Counted from the stretch's first letter, positions 19,732-26,559 are shown. The stretch: 64,000 bases of DNA from Verrucomicrobiaceae bacterium UBA2429 (GCA_002343505.1 DDQZ01000075.1:1356-65355), one strand, 5' to 3'. Numbers and translations are program-made. Notes: generated by a model not told the origin, from the letters alone.

Positions 19732-20112
19732 TCAGGCCGCCGTTTCCGCCGGGCGCTTCCAGATGGGCACGCGCGTTTTGACCGCGTGCAAATAGGAGCG
19801 GCACAAGTCGAAGGCGGGCGCGCTGTGGCGCGCGCGCACCCGGATGAGGATGGAAACCTCGGCCGCCGCCACAAAGCCCAGACGGTGCTGGATGAAGACC
19901 TCATGCCCGCCGTGCGCGGCGCGCGCCTCCGCGATGATGGCGGCCAGAATTTTCTCCGCCATCGGCACATAAGCGCTGTACTCGATGCCTGCAATGACGC
20001 GCCCATCCTCCAGTTCGCGCACAACGCCGAGAAAGCGCGCCTCGGCTCCCAGGCCGGGACCGAAAGGCGGCGTGGTGTCAGAAATGGGGTCGTGCGAGAG
20101 CAGGTAGTGCAT
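19732..20112 (-). CDS. moaE: Molybdopterin synthase catalytic subunit-like protein
   Basis: 126 residues, a little shorter than typical MoaE (about 150). The order FLGVVRELEDGRVIAGIEY, HRLGFVAAAEVSILI and KTRVPIWKRP matches MoaE, which transfers sulfur from MoaD thiocarboxylate to cyclic pyranopterin. The MoaD subunit and other moa genes are not adjacent. The C-terminus is cut short after the catalytic lysine region, so activity is likely but not certain. Confidence 0.85.
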   Translation of the reverse strand: MHYLLSHDPISDTTPPFGPGLGAEARFLGVVRELEDGRVIAGIEYSAYVPMAEKILAAIIAEARAAHGGHEVFIQHRLGFVAAAEVSILIRVRARHSAPAFDLCRSYLHAVKTRVPIWKRPAETAA

Positions 20113-20260
20113 GCATGGATTTCTTCGCCGCAGAGACCGTGCAAGCAAGCCGTTCGTCGGAGGTTTGCGCCTGGAATGCCCTCTGACACGGTCCAAAAAA
20201 CGGATGGCAAGCTCATTTGGCGATTGATAGGACGCGGCATGTGGCGAACAACATCCGCGC

Positions 20261-21382
20261 ATGAGAAAGAATCCCGTGGACCAATCGCGTCTGGCCGCCC
20301 AGGTCATCCTGAATGTGCGCAGCGGAAGCGCCATCTCCAGGCGCGGGCTGGCGGAGGCGCTGGGCGTGTCACCTTCCACCACAGGCTTATATGTTGACGA
20401 ACTGGTCGAGGCTGGATTGCTCCGCGAGAACGGACTGGAGCAGGGAAAGATGGGACGCCCGAAACGCCGGCTGAGCACGGTGCCGGGAGCGGGTTGGTTT
20501 GCGGGTGTCGAATTCCACGCCGGGCGCGTGCAGGCGGCGCGGGTGGATTTTTCGGGCCGCCTGATCCATTCGCAGAGCTTTGCGCTGCCGGCGAATCCAA
20601 CTACCCGGACGGTGATGGAGCAGTTGCGCGAGGCGGTGGCATGGCTCGCAGGCCGGTCGCCTGGGCGGATGCTGGCCATCGGTGTCGGCGCGCCGGGAGT
20701 GGTGGATCCGAAAAATGGAACGGGTCTGCATTATTCGTTCATCGAAGACTGGCGGGATGTGCCTGTGGTGGAGGAGCTGGGGTTCGAATTCGGCGTGCGG
20801 GTGACGCTTGAGAACAATCTGCGCGTCATCGCCCTTGCTGAGCGCTGGTTCGGTGACGGTGGAGGACTCGCCAATTACATCGTGCTAGGCCCGCGCCGGG
20901 GCTTTGGCGTTGCCATTGTGAATGAAGGACAGCTTCTCGGCGGCGCTCACCAAGCCGCTGGCGAGGTGGGAAACTGGTGGTGGCCCTCTGGAGGCGCAAT
21001 GCGCGAGATGCATGATGAACTCTCAGCCCCGGCCGTCTGGCGGCGTCTTGCCGGCGCGGCTGAAACTGAAAAATTGCCCGCAGACCTGCACCAAGCTCTG
21101 GCCTTGGTGGCTCGAAACTCCGCGCGCGAGGAAGTGGTGCGCGACTTCGCCAAAGTCACCGGCTGGCTGCAACTGCTGCTCGACACGGAAGCCTTCATTC
21201 TCCACGGCCCGCTCACCGCGCTCGGCGATTCCTTCTGGAATGAAGTTTCCGAGGAGACCGCCAGGCTCATGCCAAGACTGGCGGCCCGCCAGCCCAGGAT
21301 CACTTGCTCTTCGCTCACCGACAACGCGGGCGCGCTCGGCGCCGCCAGCCTGGCCATGGAGGCCTGGCAGCCTTCCAGTTAG
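20261..21382 (+). CDS. ROK-family transcriptional regulator
   Basis: 373 residues. An N-terminal winged helix (about 20-75, RRGLAEALGVSPSTTGLYVDEL) precedes a ROK sugar-kinase-like domain with an ATP/sugar-binding start (GIGVGAPGVVDPKNG) and ENNLRVIALAE. Family members (NagC, Mlc, XylR) repress sugar-utilisation genes. The zinc-binding cysteine cluster of many ROK proteins is not obvious, which favours a regulator over an active kinase. No sugar operon is adjacent. Its stop overlaps the stop of the opposing methyltransferase gene. Confidence 0.82.
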   Translation: MRKNPVDQSRLAAQVILNVRSGSAISRRGLAEALGVSPSTTGLYVDELVEAGLLRENGLEQGKMGRPKRRLSTVPGAGWFAGVEFHAGRVQAARVDFSGRLIHSQSFALPANPTTRTVMEQLREAVAWLAGRSPGRMLAIGVGAPGVVDPKNGTGLHYSFIEDWRDVPVVEELGFEFGVRVTLENNLRVIALAERWFGDGGGLANYIVLGPRRGFGVAIVNEGQLLGGAHQAAGEVGNWWWPSGGAMREMHDELSAPAVWRRLAGAAETEKLPADLHQALALVARNSAREEVVRDFAKVTGWLQLLLDTEAFILHGPLTALGDSFWNEVSEETARLMPRLAARQPRITCSSLTDNAGALGAASLAMEAWQPSS

Positions 21383-22122
21383 GTCAGCCGCCGCCAGCGC
21401 ATGCCCAGCGCCACGCTCCATTGGTACTTGCGCGCATGCTCGCGGATGAGAAATGGCATGTCCTTCTCAAGCTCCAGCGTGAAGCATGCGCTGAGCCGGT
21501 CCTTCAACCAATCCCGCGTGGACCCTGCGGGCCAGTTCGCGGCGGGTGTGAACTCCTCCAGCCAGGTGCATGGAGTGGCTAACAAAAGCTGTCCTCCTGG
21601 CCTGACCAAATCAGGCAGCCTTTCAAGAAGCCTCGCAGGGTCGCTCAGCCGGCACAGCAGATTTGCCGCGTGAACTATGTCAAACCCTCCCAAACCCGCG
21701 CGCAGGCTCATCGCATCGCCCTGCTCGAAAGCTGTCGCCTCCACCCTGGCGCCCTCTGGCAAAGACGCGCGCAGCAACGTGCTCGCCCGTCCTTCATCGA
21801 GCCGTTCATAATCCAGGCAGCCTTCATGTGCCAGAGTCCGGGCCGCACCCACAAAACTGAGGGAGTAATCCAGGCCAATCACTTCGGTAGCGAAGCGCGT
21901 CAGCTCAAATGACGAGCGCCCCACCGCGCAGCCAAGGTCCAGCGCGCGCGCGCCCGGCGGCAAAGCGTCCTTGTCCAGCAGCTCATGCACCGTGCGCCGC
22001 GCGAAGTTCAGCGCCTCATGCGGCCCGCGCTCCCAAGGCAGCACCTCTTTCGCCGCGCCATAGTGAAAGAGCAGGTATTCATCGAGAAGGCGGCGAGTCT
22101 CATAAATGTTCATGGAAGCCAT
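21379..22122 (-). CDS. Putative 4-mercaptohistidine N1-methyltransferase (OvoA C-terminal type)
   Basis: 247 residues, a class I SAM-dependent methyltransferase with motif I LDLGCAVGRSS. The N-terminus NIYETRRLLDEYLLFHYG and EALNFARRTV match the family that forms the C-terminal methylating domain of OvoA in ovothiol synthesis, here as a free-standing gene. The sulfoxide synthase half is not adjacent. A further ATG lies at 22,113 and a TTG at 22,140. It faces the tRNA island with its promoter in the 22.1-22.3 kb gap. Confidence 0.7.
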   Translation of the reverse strand: MASMNIYETRRLLDEYLLFHYGAAKEVLPWERGPHEALNFARRTVHELLDKDALPPGARALDLGCAVGRSSFELTRFATEVIGLDYSLSFVGAARTLAHEGCLDYERLDEGRASTLLRASLPEGARVEATAFEQGDAMSLRAGLGGFDIVHAANLLCRLSDPARLLERLPDLVRPGGQLLLATPCTWLEEFTPAANWPAGSTRDWLKDRLSACFTLELEKDMPFLIREHARKYQWSVALGMRWRRLT

Positions 22123-22339
22123 GGGTGGAGAAAGAGTCAAGCGCGCAGTTTGGCAAGCGGCTTCCTCATTTTGGCGCGCAAGTACTGCTGCGGGAGAAGA
22201 ATTTTTCAGGCCGGTTCAGCCATCAGAAGGATGCTCTAGGAGTGATGTTCTCATCGCAAACACCCGCCGATAAAAAAATCTATTATTTTTTGTTGACGCC
22301 TCAAAGAAGTGTGGCAGCTTCTCGTTACCTTCAAAAGTC

Positions 22340-22492
22340 ATGAACTCTTATCGCACATCACATCAGACCATCGCGGCGCTCGCAGAGCGTCTTGGGGTGG
22401 CTCCATGTGCGGAGTTTACCGGCACGGTCCCGAGTTTGGTGGGACGCGATTGGAGAAACCCCAAATCCGGAGGTCAACGAGCAGGACACTAA
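22340..22492 (+). CDS. Possible small protein upstream of the tRNA island
   Basis: A 50-residue frame (MNSYRTSHQT to GGQRAGH) with no Shine-Dalgarno consensus visible. A stem-loop followed by a T-run begins 38 bases after the stop, so the segment is probably transcribed as a short unit. The peptide matches no family I know. It may equally be a leader or part of a small RNA. The region 22,123-22,339 before it is AT-rich and holds promoter-like sequence. Confidence 0.3.
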   Translation: MNSYRTSHQTIAALAERLGVAPCAEFTGTVPSLVGRDWRNPKSGGQRAGH

Positions 22493-22530
22493 AGTCCACT
22501 GGCGCACACACAGCCCTTTTAGCTTTTCCC

Positions 22531-22575
22531 AGCCCTGCTCGCACCTACCAAAGGCGGCAGGGCTTTTTGTTTTTT
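22531..22575 (+). terminator. Rho-independent terminator
   Basis: Stem AGCCCTGC / GCAGGGCT (8 bp, 18-base loop) followed directly by TTTTTGTTTTTT. This is a classic intrinsic terminator on the + strand and separates the small upstream unit from the tRNA island. Confidence 0.8.
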
Positions 22576-22650
22576 CAAACTCAACCCCGTTTTCATTTCC
22601 ACCCAGATTGAATTTCACAACCTAGACGGTTGATCCCCCATCACAGAAAA

Positions 22651-22680
22651 CCCCGGCATCCGTTGACGCGGATGCCGGGG
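22651..22680. repeat. Strong GC hairpin
   Basis: A perfect 12-bp stem (CCCCGGCATCCG and its complement) with a 6-base loop. On the minus strand it is followed by TTTTC, so it may end transcription leftward; on the plus strand there is no T-run. Confidence 0.55.
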
Positions 22681-22689
22681 CGGCGGCCA

Positions 22690-23131
22690 AGACCTGGCTG
22701 ACTCCCGGAGGAGTCTTTTCAATGCATCCAAGACGAGACCTGACCACAGGTCCGGCATCCTCCAGGGAAGTCAAGTTCGAGTCGCCATTCACGAGTAGGA
22801 TTTCCTAAGCACTGAGTGCGGAAATCCAGGGAATCACCGCGCTCCATTTGACATGTCCAGAGGCTTCCCAGGAGGTGTGCCGCAAACACCGAAACATCCG
22901 CCGTGAAACATCCCGCGGGTGCGACGCCAGCGATGAGCCCACGCTCATCCCGCGCGTGGCAGCGGTGTTCGTTCTTTTGTGGCGGGTCATCCGGGAAACC
23001 GGGTGGCCGGCCATGAAAGGGCGCAGAGAGCTGGTGCAGTTGGAACGGGTCGGACGGGTTTGGGAGAAGCCGCCGAATGTGGATGACCAGCCTCTGCGCC
23101 CTTTCATGGCTGGATACAACCAGACACAGAA
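22690..23131. repeat. Cluster of palindromes and dispersed-repeat copies before the tRNA array
   Basis: No credible gene. The stretch holds many inverted repeats: GACTCC-CGGA-GGAGTC (about 22,700-22,716), GATGAGC-CCAC-GCTCATC (about 22,932-22,949), and an 18-bp perfect stem at 23,011-23,028/23,092-23,109 extended by GCTGGT/ACCAGC across one bulge. Bases 22,958-22,980 are a reverse copy of a motif (GAACGAACACCGCTGCC core) found again at 29,618 and 31,288. Two places look like tRNA 3' ends (GCCATTC, CTCCATTTG) but no cloverleaf can be built. Confidence 0.6.
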
Positions 23132-23206
23132 ACGGCGGTGGCAGACAAGCAATGCGCAGGACTCCAAACCCTGGAAATGTGGGGGCAGTACCCACCCGCC
23201 GTGCCA
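23132..23206 (+). tRNA. tRNA-Trp (CCA), variant elbow
   Basis: Acceptor ACGGCGG/CCGCCGT, discriminator G73 (a Trp identity base), CCA encoded. Anticodon loop CTCCAAA with an A-C mismatch at the stem top (31-39). D-loop GACAAGCAA. T-stem GTGGG/CCCAC is perfect, but the loop is GGCAGTA instead of TTCRANY. Confidence 0.8.
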
Positions 23207-23254
23207 TTTTCATAGAGTGGTGCAGCCGTCCTCGACTGCCTTCGAACACAGAAC

Positions 23255-23341
23255 GCGGCGGTAGCCCGCTGAAGAGGCGGACTGGTCTGTAAAACCAGCG
23301 CTCATCAAGCCGGCACGGAGCATTACCGTGACGCCGCACCA
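23255..23341 (+). tRNA. tRNA-Tyr (GTA), variant elbow
   Basis: 87 bases with a long variable arm, as expected for bacterial Tyr tRNA. Acceptor GCGGCGG/ACGCCGC (G7-A66 mismatch), A73, CCA encoded. Anticodon loop CTGTAAA. D-loop CGCTGAAGA contains GCT; T-loop AGCATTA contains AGC, so the two can pair over three bases. Confidence 0.85.
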
Positions 23342-23350
23342 TTTTCCAAA

Positions 23351-23423
23351 TGCAGGGAGAGCCAGTGCTCTGCCCGGTCTCATAAGCCGGGCTTGGTGGG
23401 TGCAACTCCCATCCCTGCGCCCA
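23351..23423 (+). tRNA. tRNA with CAT anticodon (Met or Ile2), variant elbow
   Basis: Acceptor TGCAGGG/CCCTGCG starts with a T1-G72 wobble, discriminator C73, CCA encoded. Anticodon loop CTCATAA. No run of three G-C pairs at the anticodon stem base, so it does not look like a normal initiator. Short D-loop CCAGTG; T-loop TGCAACT. Confidence 0.75.
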
Positions 23424-23428
23424 TTTCA

Positions 23429-23506
23429 GGTCCGTTAGCTCAGTCCAGCCAGAGCGCCCGCTTGTCGAGCGGTGGGACGCGGGAGCAAAGCCCGCACGGA
23501 CCGCCA
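23429..23506 (+). tRNA. tRNA-Asp (GTC), variant elbow
   Basis: Acceptor GGTCCGT/ACGGACC perfect, G73, CCA encoded. Anticodon loop TTGTCGA. D-loop AGTCCAGCCA, T-stem GCGGG/CCCGC with loop AGCAAAG. Only five bases separate it from the previous CCA. Confidence 0.88.
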
Positions 23507-23515
23507 GTTTTCAAA

Positions 23516-23591
23516 GGGCTCGTGGTGTCAGAAGGCAGCACGGCTGTTTTGCACACAGCAGGCGACGGAGCGTTACCGTCCGAGTCCACCA
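23516..23591 (+). tRNA. tRNA-Ala (TGC), variant elbow
   Basis: Acceptor GGGCTCG/CGAGTCC contains the G3-U70 wobble that alanyl-tRNA synthetase recognises; A73, CCA encoded. Anticodon loop TTTGCAC. D-loop TCAGAAGGCAG; T-loop AGCGTTA on a perfect GACGG/CCGTC stem. Confidence 0.88.
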
Positions 23592-23600
23592 GTTTCAAAA

Positions 23601-23674
23601 TCCCCGGTGATCCAGCAGTAGGATGCCGCTCTGTTAAAGCGGACGCGCTGGTGCGACCCCAGCCCGGGGAGCCA
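23601..23674 (+). tRNA. tRNA-Asn (GTT), variant elbow
   Basis: Acceptor TCCCCGG/CCGGGGA perfect, G73, CCA encoded. Anticodon loop CTGTTAA on CCGCT/AGCGG. D-loop AGCAGTA (GCA) and T-loop TGCGACC (TGC) are mutually complementary. Confidence 0.9.
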
Positions 23675-23688
23675 CTTCAACCCTAACC

Positions 23689-23768
23689 GCCCGCAAGGTG
23701 TAACGGAACTTTGCACACGCCGCTTCTAACGGTGGAGGTTCCAGGTTCAAATCCTGGTGCGGGCGCCA
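23689..23768 (+). tRNA. tRNA-Arg (TCT), canonical elbow
   Basis: One of only two canonical units: D-loop with GG (TAACGGAACTTTG) and T-loop TTCAAAT. Acceptor GCCCGCA/TGCGGGC perfect, G73, CCA encoded. Anticodon loop CTTCTAA. The D-loop is longer than usual. Confidence 0.9.
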
Positions 23769-23776
23769 TTTTCAAA

Positions 23777-23866
23777 GGAGCACGTCCGGCATAGACGAGG
23801 AAACGGTCTCGAAAACCGCTGCGCCGCTCATTGGCGTCCAGAGTGCGATTCTCTGGTGCTCCGCCA
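23777..23866 (+). tRNA. tRNA-Ser (CGA), variant elbow
   Basis: 90 bases with a long variable arm as expected for Ser. Acceptor GGAGCAC/GTGCTCC perfect, G73, CCA encoded. Anticodon loop CTCGAAA. D-loop CGGCATA (GCA) complements T-loop TGCGATT (TGC). Confidence 0.9.
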
Positions 23867-23877
23867 CTTTATTTCAT

Positions 23878-23951
23878 CCCTCTGTAGCTCAACAGCAGAG
23901 CACTCGCCCGATAAGCGAGAGACCGTGGAGCGTCACCACGCCGAGGGACCA
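23878..23951 (+). tRNA. tRNA-Ile (GAT), variant elbow, C33
   Basis: Acceptor CCCTCTG/CCGAGGG with one T-C mismatch, A73, CCA encoded. Anticodon loop CCGATAA has C at position 33 in place of the near-universal U33. D-loop AACAGCA; T-loop AGCGTCA. Confidence 0.82.
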
Positions 23952-23962
23952 TTTCCAAAGAA

Positions 23963-24037
23963 CGCTGGATGGCTCAGACAGATGAGCGGCGGGTTGAAGA
24001 CCCGCAGAGGTTGGCGCGCTACCAACTCCAGCGGCCA
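23963..24037 (+). tRNA. tRNA-Phe (GAA), variant elbow
   Basis: Acceptor CGCTGGA/TCCAGCG perfect; G73 rather than the usual A73; CCA encoded. Anticodon loop TTGAAGA on GCGGG/CCCGC. D-loop AGACAGAT lacks both GG and GC; T-loop CGCGCTA. Confidence 0.85.
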
Positions 24038-24046
24038 TTTTTTCAC

Positions 24047-24121
24047 GCGGCATTGATGTAACAGCAAGCATGTCTGTCTTCCAAACAGAGCGTGCCGGGG
24101 CAGCACCGGCATGCCGCACCA
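24047..24121 (+). tRNA. tRNA-Gly (TCC), variant elbow
   Basis: Acceptor GCGGCAT/ATGCCGC perfect, A73, CCA encoded. Anticodon loop CTTCCAA on TCTGT/ACAGA. D-loop TAACAGCAAG; T-loop GGCAGCA on a perfect GCCGG/CCGGC stem. Confidence 0.87.
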
Positions 24122-24129
24122 TTTTCAAT

Positions 24130-24206
24130 GCTCTCAAAGTGTAAGAGCCATGCACGCCACTTTGCGAAGGTGGAAGTTCGAGGTGCAAGTCCTTGTGAGA
24201 GCGCCA
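24130..24206 (+). tRNA. tRNA-Arg (GCG), variant elbow
   Basis: Acceptor GCTCTCA/TGAGAGC perfect, G73, CCA encoded. Anticodon loop TTGCGAA gives GCG; bacteria normally read CGN with ACG (inosine), so a GCG anticodon is unusual. D-loop TAAGAGCCATG; T-loop TGCAAGT. Confidence 0.82.
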
Positions 24207-24212
24207 TTTCAT

Positions 24213-24286
24213 GCGGTCATCGTTCAATAGCAGGACGCGGCCATGCCAACGCTGCAACGCCGGTGCAAATCCGGCTGACCGCACCA
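24213..24286 (+). tRNA. tRNA-Gly (GCC), variant elbow
   Basis: Acceptor GCGGTCA/TGACCGC perfect, A73, CCA encoded. Anticodon loop ATGCCAA with a C-C mismatch at 31-39. D-loop AATAGCA (GCA) complements T-loop TGCAAAT (TGC). Confidence 0.82.
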
Positions 24287-24293
24287 TTTTCAT

Positions 24294-24369
24294 GTCTTCG
24301 TGGCCGAAACAGAAAGGCACCTGTCTTGTAAACAGGCTCATGTGGGCGCGAATCCCACCGAAGGCTCCA
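24294..24369 (+). tRNA. tRNA-Thr (TGT), variant elbow
   Basis: Acceptor GTCTTCG/CGAAGGC (one T-G wobble), T73, CCA encoded. Anticodon loop CTTGTAA on CCTGT/ACAGG. D-loop GAAACAGAAA has neither GG nor GC; T-loop CGCGAAT. Confidence 0.86.
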
Positions 24370-24378
24370 TTTTCACGC

Positions 24379-24453
24379 TCCCTTCATAGTGTAACAGCAG
24401 CATTCCTTGTTGTGAACGAGGCGGTGCCGGGGCGGAACCGGCTGAGGGAACCA
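24379..24453 (+). tRNA. tRNA-His (GTG), variant elbow, no G-1
   Basis: Anticodon loop TTGTGAA on CCTTG/CGAGG. Acceptor TCCCTTC/TGAGGGA has one mismatch. Discriminator A73 and no G at -1, whereas most bacterial His tRNAs need G-1:C73. D-loop TAACAGCAG; T-loop GGCGGAA. CCA encoded. Confidence 0.8.
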
Positions 24454-24460
24454 TTTCAAT

Positions 24461-24536
24461 CGTGCGCACGGCGAAGTCGTCGAGCCAGTGGTTTGCAAGT
24501 CCACGCAACCCGGTGCGAGTCCGGGGCGCACGTCCA
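24461..24536 (+). tRNA. tRNA-Cys (GCA), variant elbow
   Basis: Acceptor CGTGCGC/GCGCACG perfect, U73 (the Cys identity base), CCA encoded. Anticodon loop TTGCAAG with a T-T mismatch at 31-39. D-loop GAAGTCGTCGA; T-loop TGCGAGT. Confidence 0.82.
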
Positions 24537-24546
24537 TTTTTTCAAT

Positions 24547-24622
24547 CGGATACGAGAGAGCCAGCGAACTCGCTTGCCTTGGAAGCAAGAGGCGCCCGGG
24601 GCAGCACCGGGGTATCCGACCA
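24547..24622 (+). tRNA. tRNA-Pro (TGG), variant elbow
   Basis: Acceptor CGGATAC/GTATCCG perfect, A73, CCA encoded. Anticodon loop CTTGGAA on CTTGC/GCAAG. D-loop AGCCAGCGAA contains GCC, complementary to GGC in the T-loop GGCAGCA. Confidence 0.88.
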
Positions 24623-24629
24623 TTTTCAC

Positions 24630-24704
24630 TGGTCCGTAGCTCAACAGCAGAGCACCAGGCTCATAACCTGGAGGGTGCTGGTGCAAATCCAGCCGGACCG
24701 ACCA
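24630..24704 (+). tRNA. tRNA with CAT anticodon (Met or Ile2), second copy, variant elbow
   Basis: Acceptor TGGTCCG/CGGACCG begins with T1-G72 wobble as in the other CAT unit; A73, CCA encoded. Anticodon loop CTCATAA on CCAGG/CCTGG. D-loop AACAGCA complements T-loop TGCAAAT. Confidence 0.85.
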
Positions 24705-24714
24705 ATCAAGACGC

Positions 24715-24807
24715 GAAGAGCGAAGGGCATAGAGCAAAGAGTCCAAACCAACGCTGAAGCACGCGTCAGTGCGAATTGGAACTCTTCGCTCTACGCCCTT
24801 TGCCCTC
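24715..24807. repeat. Imperfect inverted repeat between tRNA genes
   Basis: Arms at 24,715-24,742 and 24,776-24,807 read GAAGAGCGAAGGGC and CTTTGCCCTCCG-type sequence in opposite senses; a third related copy (CTCTACGCTCTTTGCCC) lies at 25,175-25,200 before tRNA-Arg(TCG). These look like a small dispersed repeat inserted into spacers of the array. No gene is seen in the spacer. Confidence 0.5.
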
Positions 24808-24816
24808 CGCCTCCGT

Positions 24817-24891
24817 AGCCCTGTAGCTCAATGTGAGAGCATGCGCCTTTGAAGCGCACGGTTGATGGTGCGAGTCCATCCAGGGTTGCCA
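24817..24891 (+). tRNA. tRNA-Gln (TTG), variant elbow
   Basis: Acceptor AGCCCTG/CAGGGTT (one G-T wobble), G73, CCA encoded. Anticodon loop CTTTGAA on TGCGC/GCGCA. D-loop AATGTGA lacks GC; T-loop TGCGAGT. Confidence 0.87.
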
Positions 24892-24899
24892 TTTTTCAT

Positions 24900-24975
24900 G
24901 CCCGCGTAGTCCAACAGCAGAGACAACCGTCTCAGAAGCGGTCGAGTGCAGGTGCAACTCCTGCCGTGGGCACCA
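24900..24975 (+). tRNA. tRNA-Leu (CAG), short variable loop, variant elbow
   Basis: Acceptor GCCCGCG/CGTGGGC, A73, CCA encoded. Anticodon loop CTCAGAA on ACCGT/GCGGT. Variable region is only five bases (CGAGT), while normal bacterial Leu tRNAs have a long arm. D-loop CAACAGCAGA (GCA) complements T-loop TGCAACT. Confidence 0.85.
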
Positions 24976-24982
24976 TTTCGAT

Positions 24983-25055
24983 GCTCCTGTAGCCCAAAGC
25001 AGAGGCCGCCGGCTTAAACCCGGTGTCAGTGTGAGTGCGATCCTCACCGGGAGCA
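24983..25055 (+). tRNA. tRNA-Leu (TAA), short variable loop, CCA not encoded
   Basis: Acceptor GCTCCTG/CGGGAGC, A73, followed by CGTTC, so CCA would have to be added. Anticodon loop CTTAAAC. Variable region about six bases. D-loop CAAAGCAGA complements T-loop TGCGATC (GCA/TGC). Confidence 0.83.
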
Positions 25056-25064
25056 CGTTCACGC

Positions 25065-25140
25065 GCCTGTGTAGTCCAACAGCAGAGACAGCCGCCTCAA
25101 AACCGGCGCAGTGCGAGTGCAACTCTCGCCACAGGCACCA
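25065..25140 (+). tRNA. tRNA-Leu (CAA), short variable loop, variant elbow
   Basis: Acceptor GCCTGTG/CACAGGC perfect, A73, CCA encoded. Anticodon loop CTCAAAA with C-C at 31-39. Variable region GCAGT. D-arm identical to that of the CAG and GAG Leu units; T-loop TGCAACT. Confidence 0.85.
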
Positions 25141-25209
25141 TTCATCGCGAAGGACGACCTGCAATGCACTCAGACTCTACGCTCTTTGCCCTTCGCTCTA
25201 AGCTTCCTC

Positions 25210-25285
25210 GCTCCCGTAGCTCAATGTATAGAGCGCCGCGCTTCGAACGCGGAGGCTGGAGGCGAAAGTCCTTCCGGGAGCGCCA
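25210..25285 (+). tRNA. tRNA-Arg (TCG), variant elbow
   Basis: Acceptor GCTCCCG/CGGGAGC perfect, G73, CCA encoded. Anticodon loop CTTCGAA on CCGCG/CGCGG. D-loop AATGTATA; T-loop CGAAAGT, the only unit with neither TTC nor NGC. Confidence 0.87.
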
Positions 25286-25292
25286 CTTCAAC

Positions 25293-25474
25293 GTAGCACG
25301 AGTTTTCCAACTCGTGGCTGAACGAACTGGAAAGTTCGTTCTACAAAGGAACGTCAACCGGACCAGCGTGCCGGGACTTGTTGCTAACGAGATCGTGCCG
25401 CCACCGCGCGGCATGAGGAGCATGTCCTCGGCGTTCCGCCATTCTTTGCCGTGACACAGACACTCCTGTCTGTG
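25293..25474. repeat. Dispersed hairpin repeats before the RNA ligase gene
   Basis: Between tRNA-Arg(TCG) and the RNA ligase there is no gene but several palindromes: CACGAGTT-TTCC-AACTCGTG and GAACGAACT-GGAA-AGTTCGTTC within 25,293-25,344, GAGGA-GCATG-TCCTC near 25,415-25,430, and CACAGACACTCCTGTCTGTG at 25,455-25,474. The last one recurs at 26,538 with compensatory base changes. Confidence 0.55.
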
Positions 25475-25506
25475 ATTCAGCGCCACACAAAAAACCACCC
25501 ACAGCC

Positions 25507-26532
25507 ATGAAACGCAAACTTGCCTCCATCCAGAGCGTCCTCGCCATCGAGCCGATCGCGAATGCAGATGCCATCGAGCTGGCCCGCATCCAGGGATGGC
25601 AGTGCGTGGTCAAAAAGGGGGAGTTCCGCGTGGGCGATGCCGGGGTCTTCTTCGAGATCGACTCGGTGCCGCCCGATGACGAGCGATTCGCCTTCCTTTG
25701 GCGTCCGAAAGACGGCTCGGCGCTGGCTCAGCCAGCGAATTTTCGTCTGCGCACGCTCCGCCTTCGCGGAATGCTTTCGCAGGGGCTCCTCATGCCGCTC
25801 GCGCAGTTCCCGGAGCTTCCATCCGTCCTGACCACAGGCTCCGATGTCACGGAAGTCGTCCGCATCACGAAGTGGGAGCCGCAAATCCCGCTCAATGATG
25901 AAGTGGACGGCACATTCCTCCCTGGCGTGCCCAAAACGGACGAGATGCGCGTGCAGAGCGTTCCCGAAGTGCTCACCGAGAACACAGGAAAGCCCTACGT
26001 CATCACCGTGAAGTGCGACGGCACCTCCGCCACCTACGGCATGAACCGCCACACCGGCGTCTTCACCGTTTGTGGCCGGAACTGGAGCATCAAACGCGGC
26101 AACAATGCCTACTGGCATGCCGCGGAGAAATACGGCCTCGAAGCCCTGCTCGGGCGATTCCCTCAATGGATCATCCAGGCCGAGCTTGTCGGTCCCGGCA
26201 TTCAAAAGAACCGCCTCGGCCTCAAAGGCATCGAGCTGCGTGTCTTCAATGTCTATGACCAGGAAAAAGGCCGCTACCTCGATCACGGCGAAGCCGCCAG
26301 CATCCTCGCGACAAACGGCCTTCCCATGGTCGATGTGCTGGAGCGTGGCGAAAGCTTCTCGCACGATCAGGCCTCCCTGTTCGCTCTTGCCGAAGGATTC
26401 TACCCCGACACGCAAAACGAGCGCGAAGGCCTCGTCATCCGTCCACAGACGGAAACGCACAGCCTCGTTCTCGGCGGCCGACTTTCGTTCAAGGCCATCA
26501 GCAATCGCTTCCTGCTCAAAGGCGGCGATTGA
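25507..26532 (+). CDS. ATP-dependent RNA ligase (Deinococcus Rnl/DRB0094 type)
   Basis: 341 residues, the length of the Deinococcus radiodurans ligase DraRnl. It seals RNA nicks by lysine adenylation. The nucleotidyltransferase motif I KCDG has its lysine at residue 169; motif IV EGLVIRP is at 307-313 and motif V LSFKAIS has K329. The N-terminal 150 residues form the OB-like domain of this family (VLAIEPIANADAIELARIQGW). The gene lies on the same strand as the tRNAs, between tRNA-Arg(TCG) and a large structured RNA, so damaged tRNA or that RNA is a plausible substrate. No kinase/phosphatase end-healing gene is fused to it. Confidence 0.88.
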   Translation: MKRKLASIQSVLAIEPIANADAIELARIQGWQCVVKKGEFRVGDAGVFFEIDSVPPDDERFAFLWRPKDGSALAQPANFRLRTLRLRGMLSQGLLMPLAQFPELPSVLTTGSDVTEVVRITKWEPQIPLNDEVDGTFLPGVPKTDEMRVQSVPEVLTENTGKPYVITVKCDGTSATYGMNRHTGVFTVCGRNWSIKRGNNAYWHAAEKYGLEALLGRFPQWIIQAELVGPGIQKNRLGLKGIELRVFNVYDQEKGRYLDHGEAASILATNGLPMVDVLERGESFSHDQASLFALAEGFYPDTQNEREGLVIRPQTETHSLVLGGRLSFKAISNRFLLKGGD

Positions 26533-26537
26533 TGGTG

Positions 26538-26559
26538 ATGCAGACACTCCTGTCTGCAT
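26538..26559. repeat. Hairpin repeat copy flanking the RNA ligase gene
   Basis: ATGCAGACAC-TC-CTGTCTGCAT type palindrome six bases after the ligase stop. It matches the 25,455-25,474 element except for paired changes that keep the stem. It could act as a terminator-like or mobile palindrome. Confidence 0.55.

Noticed and set aside
22697-22790. Possible tRNA-Val (GAC) or other tRNA before the array
   Set aside because: There is a GACCT/AGGTC hairpin and a GTTCGAGTC string followed by GCCA, but spacing leaves no room for T-stem and acceptor, so no cloverleaf closes.
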